Source: Alphaproteobacteria bacterium (GTDB lineage Bacteria > Pseudomonadota > Alphaproteobacteria > Puniceispirillales > Puniceispirillaceae). From it: a DNA stretch of 12,278 nt. This document shows positions 1 to 5,783 of the stretch, piece by piece (the first letter of the stretch is position 1; each line of letters starts with the position of its first letter). The translations under genes were made by a program, and so were the position numbers. The DNA lies in NCBI GenBank assembly GCA_011524805.1, contig WTJO01000216.1:1-12278 (forward strand), given 5' to 3'. The notes under the pieces were generated by a model. The model had not been told where the DNA came from and did not search any database. It saw nothing but the letters and a program-made list of their open reading frames with translations.

Positions 1-137
1 GTCCGGATGCCACGCAATATGGAACCATCTGACTGCCAGATATAGCCTTCAAAGGCTGTCATATCATCACTTTTGGCAGGTTCAGGCGCAAGCCTTTCAA
101 GCGCAGAGGCAATACGGTCCAGTTGCTTGTTATCCAC
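1..137 (-). CDS. DUF815-family predicted ATPase, N-terminal fragment (cut by window edge)
   Basis: About 45 codons are visible, reading from a GTG at 137 towards the left edge. The protein begins VDNKQLDRIASALERLAPEP and continues with an AFEGYIWQ segment. This matches my memory of the N-terminus of DUF815/COG2607 predicted AAA+-like ATPases, which often begin with an ALERLAP stretch followed by an aromatic AF-W motif and lie divergently upstream of yajC in alphaproteobacteria. The Walker A and B motifs would lie beyond the window, so the ATPase assignment rests on the N-terminal resemblance and the neighbourhood only. GTG is the likely start: the frame meets a stop at 162-164 with no ATG in between, and a weak AGGGA sits about 8 nt upstream. 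The substrate and cellular role of this family are not established. Confidence 0.6.
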   Translation of the reverse strand, partial: MDNKQLDRIASALERLAPEPAKSDDMTAFEGYIWQSDGSILRGIR

Positions 138-306
138 GTTGAAATTCCCTATTCTTTTTCGTCAATATGCTCTTGCAGTGATGGGGTGTGATACCTATCT
201 CTAGACCAATTGGACAGAAAAGTGAATAGTGAGGTTTTTTACCTATCTTATCACCAGTTTGATGTTGCCGCCTGTTCTTCTGGACTGTATGGTGCCAACA
301 ACGAGA

Positions 307-335
307 TTGAACATCAACCGCCTCAGCTATAGATA
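307..335 (+). promoter_or_regulatory. Sigma70-like promoter for the yajC-secDF operon
   Basis: A TTGAAC hexamer (307-312) is followed, after exactly 17 bases, by TAGATA (330-335). This is close to the bacterial housekeeping consensus TTGACA-N17-TATAAT. Transcription would start near 342, giving a leader of about 37 nt that contains the GAGGAG ribosome binding site (367-372), 6 nt before the yajC ATG. The remainder of the divergent spacer (138-306) shows no credible gene. The assignment comes from pattern only. Confidence 0.55.
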
Positions 336-378
336 CCTGCTGGCTGGTTGGTGTTAGACCAAATATGAGGAGATACCC

Positions 379-753
379 ATGCTTATCAGCCCTGCATTTG
401 CACAATCTGCTGGCGGCGGAGGCGGCCTTGGCTCATTATTGCCATTCGCCCTAATTTTCATCGTGTTTTATTTCTTTTTGATCAGACCACAGCAAAAACG
501 TGCCAAAGAACATCGTCAGATGGTTGAATCTGTATCAAAAGGCGACAAAATCGTAACCTCTGGCGGGATTACCGGCACTGTAACAAAATCTGTTGCAGAA
601 CAGGATACGGTCGAAGTGGAAATTGCAAAAGATGTGCGCGTAAATGTGATGCGTTCAATGATTGCTGACGTGCCACAAAAGAAGAATGCACCAAAGCCTG
701 CTGCGAATGATGAAAAGAAGCCGGGCGGATTATTCGGATTTGGCAAAAAGTAA
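379..753 (+). CDS. yajC: Preprotein translocase subunit YajC
   Basis: This small inner-membrane protein associates with SecD and SecF and assists the SecYEG translocon. The 124-residue product has a short N-terminus with a glycine-rich stretch (residues 12-16), one hydrophobic segment (about 18-36), and then the family hallmark FLIRPQQKR (about 33-41). A cytoplasmic domain follows with GDKIVTSGGITGTV, the conserved YajC core. The tail (about 100-124) is rich in lysine and proline and ends GLFGFGKK, which is low-complexity and not part of the conserved domain. The start is supported by GAGGAG 6 nt upstream. It is the first gene of the operon and lies 38 nt before secD, as in most Proteobacteria. 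Length fits the family (about 100-130 residues). Confidence 0.97.
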   Translation: MLISPAFAQSAGGGGGLGSLLPFALIFIVFYFFLIRPQQKRAKEHRQMVESVSKGDKIVTSGGITGTVTKSVAEQDTVEVEIAKDVRVNVMRSMIADVPQKKNAPKPAANDEKKPGGLFGFGKK

Positions 754-791
754 TTAGCCATCCTTCTTCATAGCTGAAAAGAACTGTTATC

Positions 792-2354
792 ATGCTATCA
801 TTTGCCTTATGGAAAAAACTTGCTGTTTTTGGCGCGGTTGCACTTGGCCTGTTATATGCGGTGCCGAATTTTATTGATGCTCCCGAAGAGGGAGGGCTGG
901 CCAGCATATTGCCCGGACGGTCTGTCAATCTGGGGCTTGATTTGCAGGGTGGCTCATATCTGCTCCTTAAAGTAGATATGGAAAAGGTAGAACGTGAGCG
1001 CCTGTCTGATATTGCAGAAAATCTAAGAAGCTATCTTAGAAGCCAGCGGGCAGGGTTTAACGGCTTGAAGTCAGACGATAAACAGACCGTATTCAGACTA
1101 AGAAAAGAAGAAGATAAGCAAAAACTAACACAGTTTTTCAATGAATTAGGTAGAGACTTTAATGTGAAAAATGATAATTTGTCATATCAGATTGCCTATA
1201 CAGAAGAAGGGCTGTTTGCACTTGCTGGCAGAACAGTAGAACAGTCTATTGAAATTGTCCGCAAGCGTCTTGACCCTGATGGCACCAAAGAGCCGCTCAT
1301 TCAGCGTCAGGGCAGAGACCGTATTCTGATCCAGCTCCCCGGTGTAGATGACCCAGAGCGTATCAAACGGCTTATCGGACGCACGGCTAAACTGTCATTC
1401 CAGCTTGTCGACCCGCGCATTTCAGCCAGCGAAGCTCGCCAGCAGGGGCGTGTGCCGCCCGGAAGCACTCTGCTGGAAGGCATGAAAGAGGGCGATGCTG
1501 CCTATGTGGTCGAAAAGCTGGTGATGGTTAGCGGTGAAGACCTTGAGACAGCCTCTGCCAGTTTTGACGAGAATAACCGCCCATCTGTGTCATTCCAGCT
1601 TACCTCAACGGGTGGCCGGAAATTTGGACGTGTAACAGGCGAGAATATCGGCAGAGCCTTCGCGATTGTGCTTGATGGCAAGGTAGTATCAGCCCCCGTC
1701 ATCCAGTCTCAGATTTTCTCAAATGGCCAGATAACAGGCAATTTCACTATTCAGGAAACTCAGGAATTATCCCTTATTCTAAGAGCAGGCGCATTACCGG
1801 CGCCGCTTATCGTGCTTGAAGAGCGGTCGGTCGGCCCCGGTCTGGGCGCTGATTCAATCGAGGCAGGGAAAATTGCCGTAATTGTCGGCTTCATTCTGGT
1901 GATGGGATATATGGTGCTAAGCTACGGGCTGTTTGGCCTGTTCGCAGATTTGGCTTTGATAGGCAATATTGTGCTTATCCTGGCCGCTCTATCTGCCTTA
2001 CAGGCTACTCTGACCTTGCCCGGTATTGCAGGCATTGTGCTGACCATGGGCATGGCGGTAGATGCCAATGTGCTTATTTTTGAGCGTATCAGAGAAGAGC
2101 TGAGAAAAGGCAGCAGAGTGAGAGCCGCGATAGAAGAGGGCTATGCGCGTGCCATTTCAACCATTATTGATGCGAATCTGACCACCCTGTTTGCGGCATT
2201 ATTTTTATATGCGTTCGGCTCAGGACCGGTAAGAGGATTTGCTGTCACTCTGTCGTTGGGTATTTTTACCTCGATGTTCACAGCTATCATGCTAACACGT
2301 CTGTTTATTGTGTTGTGGGTGAACAGAACCCGCCCAACATCTCTGGCTTTGTAG
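792..2354 (+). CDS. secD: Protein translocase subunit SecD
   Basis: SecD is an RND-superfamily membrane protein. Together with SecF it uses the proton motive force to complete release of secreted proteins on the periplasmic side. The 520-residue product has a first membrane segment (about 9-27), the conserved LGLDLQGGSYLL motif (47-58), and a periplasmic region (about 60-350) containing EPLIQRQGRDRILIQLPG. Five membrane segments follow in the C-terminal third. The strictly conserved GMAVDANVLIFERIRE motif (420-435) carries Asp424, which by family alignment is the proton-relay aspartate (Asp519 in E. coli SecD). At 520 residues it is the shorter alphaproteobacterial form; the E. coli protein has about 615. 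The ribosome binding site is weak (GAAAAGAA near 777-784). The stop overlaps the poly-G Shine-Dalgarno of secF. Confidence 0.98.
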   Translation: MLSFALWKKLAVFGAVALGLLYAVPNFIDAPEEGGLASILPGRSVNLGLDLQGGSYLLLKVDMEKVERERLSDIAENLRSYLRSQRAGFNGLKSDDKQTVFRLRKEEDKQKLTQFFNELGRDFNVKNDNLSYQIAYTEEGLFALAGRTVEQSIEIVRKRLDPDGTKEPLIQRQGRDRILIQLPGVDDPERIKRLIGRTAKLSFQLVDPRISASEARQQGRVPPGSTLLEGMKEGDAAYVVEKLVMVSGEDLETASASFDENNRPSVSFQLTSTGGRKFGRVTGENIGRAFAIVLDGKVVSAPVIQSQIFSNGQITGNFTIQETQELSLILRAGALPAPLIVLEERSVGPGLGADSIEAGKIAVIVGFILVMGYMVLSYGLFGLFADLALIGNIVLILAALSALQATLTLPGIAGIVLTMGMAVDANVLIFERIREELRKGSRVRAAIEEGYARAISTIIDANLTTLFAALFLYAFGSGPVRGFAVTLSLGIFTSMFTAIMLTRLFIVLWVNRTRPTSLAL

Positions 2355-2364
2355 GGGGGGCGTC

Positions 2365-3315
2365 ATGTTTAGACTAAAACTTGTACCTGAAAAAACCTCA
2401 ATCGACTTTATGTGCTATACAAAGCTGGCAACTATTCTGTCTGCATTGCTGATGGTGGCCGCCATTGGGCTGTTTATGCTCAAAGGGCTGAATCTGGGCA
2501 TTGATTTCAAAGGCGGCATATTAATTGAAGCACGTTCAGAACAGCCAGCAGATATTGCCGCATTAAGAGGCACGCTAGGCCAGCTGAATTTGGGCGAGAT
2601 TGCACTTCAGAGCTTTGGGAAAGATACAGATATTCTGGTTAGAATCCAGCGTCAAGAAGGTGATGAAAGCGCCCAGATAAAGGCCATTCAGGCAGTCACA
2701 AAGGCGCTAGGCGATGGCTTTGAGATACGCAGAACCGAATTTGTCGGCCCTACCATTGGTGCGGAGTTGGCGCAAAAGGGCATAATGGCTGTGCTATGCG
2801 CGCTAGGTGCTATCATGGTCTATATCTGGTTTCGTTTTGAATGGCAGTTTTCTATCGCCGCCATTATCGCGCTAACCCATGACGTAATATCAACTATCGG
2901 GCTGTTTGCGCTAACAGGGTTTGAATTTAATCTTGCAACTGTGGCGGCGGTCCTGACCATTGCAGGTTATTCGATCAATGATACGGTTGTGCTGTTTGAC
3001 CGTGTACGTGAGAATTTGCGTAAATTCAAATCATGGGAACAACAGGATATCCTGAACAAATCTGTTAATGAAACTCTGTCCAGAACCGTGATGACATCTG
3101 TGACAACTGCATTGGCTCTTATTGCGATTATCCTGTTTGGCGGGGCTGTGCTTCGCGATTTTGCCATTGCTATGCTGTGGGGTGTTGCGATTGGTACCTA
3201 TTCATCTGTATTTGTTGCCATCGCGCTGATTAACAGATTTGATCTGAAAAAGGCTCAGGATGAACCCAATGACATTTCTGTGCCGGAATATGAGCGTGGA
3301 CAGGATGGCGCATGA
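2365..3315 (+). CDS. secF: Protein translocase subunit SecF
   Basis: SecF is the partner of SecD in the proton-driven translocation accessory complex. The 316-residue product shows the family order. A first membrane segment (about 22-40) is followed by the NLGIDFKGGILIE motif (43-55), a small periplasmic domain, and EFVGPTIGAEL (125-135). Five C-terminal membrane segments contain WFRFEWQFSIAAIIALTHDV (155-174) and GYSINDTVVLFDRVRENLRK (201-220). Asp206 corresponds to the essential aspartate of E. coli SecF (Asp213). Length is typical. The start lies 10 nt after the secD stop and uses a run of seven G (2354-2360) as ribosome binding site. The stop codon overlaps the ATG of the next gene (ATGA at 3312-3315), implying coupled translation. 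Confidence 0.98.
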   Translation: MFRLKLVPEKTSIDFMCYTKLATILSALLMVAAIGLFMLKGLNLGIDFKGGILIEARSEQPADIAALRGTLGQLNLGEIALQSFGKDTDILVRIQRQEGDESAQIKAIQAVTKALGDGFEIRRTEFVGPTIGAELAQKGIMAVLCALGAIMVYIWFRFEWQFSIAAIIALTHDVISTIGLFALTGFEFNLATVAAVLTIAGYSINDTVVLFDRVRENLRKFKSWEQQDILNKSVNETLSRTVMTSVTTALALIAIILFGGAVLRDFAIAMLWGVAIGTYSSVFVAIALINRFDLKKAQDEPNDISVPEYERGQDGA

Positions 3316-3719
3316 GGCCCAATACCGACCAGCATAATCCGCTTGTTGCGATTAAGGAATTTGCCGATGATGGCAAGCTCCAGATTGTCCATGCCTATGG
3401 CAATGGCGGTTTCCGGATTGCAAAACAGCCATTTGAAGGGCATCAGCTGGTAATGATGCGCCAGACCATATCATGGCAGATTACCTCGGTAGCGGATATA
3501 AGCATTGACTCTCTTCAGCCGGTGATAGATGCGCAGCCCGAGATCATCTTGTTTGGGCTGGGGGATGTTGCGACAAGCCATCTGCCTGATATCCGCAGCG
3601 CGCTTGCAAGCCACCAGATCAAGATGGATGTGATGAACACACCTGCTGCCTGCCGGACATGGAATGTCCTGCTTACCGAGGGGCGCAAGGCAGCTGCTGC
3701 CCTTGTGGCGATTGAGTAA
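3312..3719 (+). CDS. Mth938/DUF498-domain protein, NDUFAF3-like
   Basis: This 135-residue soluble protein belongs to the DUF498/Mth938 family (COG3737). The signature is plain: IVHAYGNGGFRI (about 25-36), then EIILFGLGD (76-84), and a C-terminal block NTPAACRTWNVLLTEGRKAAAALVAIE, which matches the family's TGAACRTYNVLLAEGR-AAALIAVE pattern. The human member NDUFAF3 is an assembly factor for respiratory complex I; the bacterial role is not proven. Association of this family with secDF in alphaproteobacteria has been noted before. The start codon overlaps the secF stop (ATGA) and has AGGA at 3302-3305, 6 nt upstream, so the genes are probably co-translated. The family call is firm, while a complex I assembly role is inferred from the eukaryotic relative and the adjacent NDUFAF6-like gene. 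Confidence 0.9.
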   Translation: MRPNTDQHNPLVAIKEFADDGKLQIVHAYGNGGFRIAKQPFEGHQLVMMRQTISWQITSVADISIDSLQPVIDAQPEIILFGLGDVATSHLPDIRSALASHQIKMDVMNTPAACRTWNVLLTEGRKAAAALVAIE

Positions 3720-3721
3720 AG

Positions 3722-4354
3722 ATGGGTAATAATTCCATACAGGCATTGCGGAATATCGCGCCTGTAATGGCAAAATGTCTTGTATTCGCACCACGCCAGC
3801 ACATCATCTTACTATCTGATTTATGGCAACTTCATATTGAATGTGAACATGCCTTTAATGCGGCAACAGAGCCGCTCCTTGCATCAATGCGCCTGCAATG
3901 GCTTCATGATGCGCTAGACACAGCACAGCCGCCCCATGGCCATGAATTGCTGTTGCGCCTGTCAGCCTATCACGATAGAGCTGGCTTTATCAGGATTATA
4001 GAAGTCTGGCAGCAGTCACTTCAGCATGCAGGACTATCTGCGCAAAGTCTGCGTGAGAGATGTTATGCGGACTGCTTTATCGAGATGGCCAGAATATGCG
4101 GCATAGCACAGACAGCTGACGCAGATGCGCTTGTCAGGCAGATAGGAATCTCCATGGCGCAAAGCAGCGCAGGACTGGCCATTCAAACAGACATTTTACA
4201 CCAGCAGATTATCCGTCAATGCGGCAAAGATACCGGCTGGCTTCTGGCTGTAAATGAAATTGTCAAACGGGCACGCAATAATGATGTTGCGTCAGATAAT
4301 CTGCTGATTTTCAAATTATTCTGGCAAATTATTGTGGCAAATATTTCTGCATAA
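3722..4354 (+). CDS. Squalene/phytoene synthase-family protein, NDUFAF6-like, short form
   Basis: The 210-residue product resembles the N-terminal and central parts of phytoene-synthase-fold proteins of the NDUFAF6 (C8orf38) type. Visible features are a CLVFAPR segment (19-25), helices up to EHAFNAATEPLLASMRLQWLHDALDT (42-67; compare EPLL-x2-IRLQWWRDALD in the family), and a later helix, residues 109-151, matching the Y-x3-LA-LxG...LG-A-ALT pattern. The aspartate-rich motifs (DxxxD) that bind diphosphate in true squalene and phytoene synthases are absent, and so is the usual C-terminal LRDLP-type region. It is therefore unlikely to be a prenyl transferase. ATG 3722 is the only plausible start, because the same frame has a stop at 3713-3715. 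It lies 2 nt after the upstream stop without a clear ribosome binding site, so translational reinitiation is likely. Human NDUFAF6 is a complex I assembly factor; the role here is inferred. Confidence 0.75.
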   Translation: MGNNSIQALRNIAPVMAKCLVFAPRQHIILLSDLWQLHIECEHAFNAATEPLLASMRLQWLHDALDTAQPPHGHELLLRLSAYHDRAGFIRIIEVWQQSLQHAGLSAQSLRERCYADCFIEMARICGIAQTADADALVRQIGISMAQSSAGLAIQTDILHQQIIRQCGKDTGWLLAVNEIVKRARNNDVASDNLLIFKLFWQIIVANISA

Positions 4355-4384
4355 ATCGGGCAGGCATCCAAGATAGGCAGATAG

Positions 4385-5743
4385 CTATACCGCCCATTCA
4401 TCCATATATTTCAAGGCACGGCTGGCATAGGCCATCTTCCGGTCTCTGCCCTTTAACCGGCGGCCTTTTTCATTGGTCTCGGTAAGGGGCGAAAACAGCC
4501 CGAAATTTACATTCATCGGCTGGAAACTATCTGCCATTGCGCCACCTGTTATATGACGCAATAAGGCGCCATGGGCTGTAAATTCGGAAGGTGGCTCCCA
4601 CTGCCGACCCTGTATTTCTGCGGCTGCCATACGCCCAGCCATGCCGCCAATAGCCGCAGATTCAACATATCCTTCAACCCCTGTTATCTGGCCGGCAAAA
4701 CGCAGATGAGGTGCTGATTTAAGCCGTAACTGTTCATCTAGCAGTCGGGGGGCATTGATAAAGGTATTACGATGAAGCCCGCCAAGGCGCGCAAATTCGG
4801 CTGTTTCCAGCCCCGGAATTGTTCTGAAAATGCGCACCTGTTCGGCATATTTCAATTTGGTCTGGAAGCCCACCATATTAAACAGGGTGCCAAGTTTATT
4901 ATCCTGACGAAGCTGGACAACCGCATAGGGGCGTGAGCCATCATGCGCATTTGTCAGCCCGACCGGCTTCATAGGCCCGAACCGTAACGTCTGTTCGCCT
5001 CTTTCAGCCATAACTTCTATTGGCATACAGCCATCAAAATAAGGTGTGTTTTCTTCAAATTCCTTAAACGAGATTTTCTCGCCTTCAAGAAGATTGGCTA
5101 TAAAACCATGATATTGATCTTCTGTAAGCGGGCAGTTGATATAATCTTTTCCATTACCGCCATTTGTGGCCTTGTCATAACGTGACTGGAACCAAGCAAT
5201 ATCTGTATTAATACTGTCAAAATGGATTATTGGGGCAATCGCATCAAAAAATGCCAGATCCGCTTCACCTGTCAACTGGCTGATAGATTCTGCCAGAGCG
5301 ACTGAGGTAAGTGGGCCGGTAGCGACAATTACATGCGGCCAGTCATCCGGTAACGGCAGGCTGGTGATTTCCTGCCTGTCAATACTGATAAGCGGATGCG
5401 CTTCAAGTGCTTTTGTCACCTGTGATGAGAAGATATCCCTGTCTACAGCCAGCGCGCCTCCTGCCGGCACAGAAGACAGGCCTGCCTGTTCCATGATGAT
5501 GGATGACAGCATCCGCATTTCTTCATGCAGAACGCCAACTGCATTCTGGGTTTTATCATCCGAGCGGAACGAGTTTGAACAGACCAGTTCAGCCAGACCG
5601 TCTGTCTGATGTACATCTGTTTTGCGGTGAGGGCGCATTTCATGCAGCATGACCTGACACCCTGCCTGTGCTGCCTGCCATGCCGCCTCAGTGCCTGCCA
5701 GCCCGCCACCAATAATATGCAGAACCTTATCTGTCATCTTCAT
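4385..5743 (-). CDS. trmFO: Methylenetetrahydrofolate-tRNA-(uracil-5-)-methyltransferase TrmFO
   Basis: TrmFO methylates U54 in the T-loop of tRNA using 5,10-methylenetetrahydrofolate as carbon donor and FADH2 as reductant. The 452-residue product begins with the FAD-binding dinucleotide fold HIIGGGLAGTEAAW (9-22), followed by HEMRP (34-38) and ELVCSNSFRSDD (52-63). Further hallmarks are VPAGGALAVDR (92-102), YINCPLTEDQY (201-211), FDGCMPIEVMAERG (236-249), and a C-terminal FAD-contacting block GQITGVEGYVESAAIGG (351-367). Cys55 and Cys239 probably correspond to the catalytic cysteines Cys53 and Cys226 reported for the Bacillus subtilis enzyme. The first ATG (5743) has no spaced ribosome binding site, whereas the ATG at residue 3 (5737) has GGGG 6 nt upstream, so the true start may be there. 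It follows uvrA by 40 nt on the same strand and is probably co-transcribed with it. Confidence 0.97.
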   Translation of the reverse strand: MKMTDKVLHIIGGGLAGTEAAWQAAQAGCQVMLHEMRPHRKTDVHQTDGLAELVCSNSFRSDDKTQNAVGVLHEEMRMLSSIIMEQAGLSSVPAGGALAVDRDIFSSQVTKALEAHPLISIDRQEITSLPLPDDWPHVIVATGPLTSVALAESISQLTGEADLAFFDAIAPIIHFDSINTDIAWFQSRYDKATNGGNGKDYINCPLTEDQYHGFIANLLEGEKISFKEFEENTPYFDGCMPIEVMAERGEQTLRFGPMKPVGLTNAHDGSRPYAVVQLRQDNKLGTLFNMVGFQTKLKYAEQVRIFRTIPGLETAEFARLGGLHRNTFINAPRLLDEQLRLKSAPHLRFAGQITGVEGYVESAAIGGMAGRMAAAEIQGRQWEPPSEFTAHGALLRHITGGAMADSFQPMNVNFGLFSPLTETNEKGRRLKGRDRKMAYASRALKYMDEWAV

Positions 5744-5783
5744 CCCCGTAATCTGTCAACCGCAAAGGCATAACCTCTGGCCG

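Noticed and set aside
130..405. A 91-codon minus-strand frame across the yajC upstream region
   Set aside because: Its composition is unlike a protein (rich in Cys, His and Lys with no family motif). It overlaps both the real DUF815-like start and the yajC start, and it covers the promoter and ribosome binding site of yajC.
5727..5771. A 14-codon minus-strand frame (MPLRLTDYGDEDDR) overlapping the trmFO start, preceded by AGAGG, as a possible leader peptide
   Set aside because: The AGAGG lies only 2 bases before the ATG, too close for efficient initiation, and the peptide has no run of regulatory codons.
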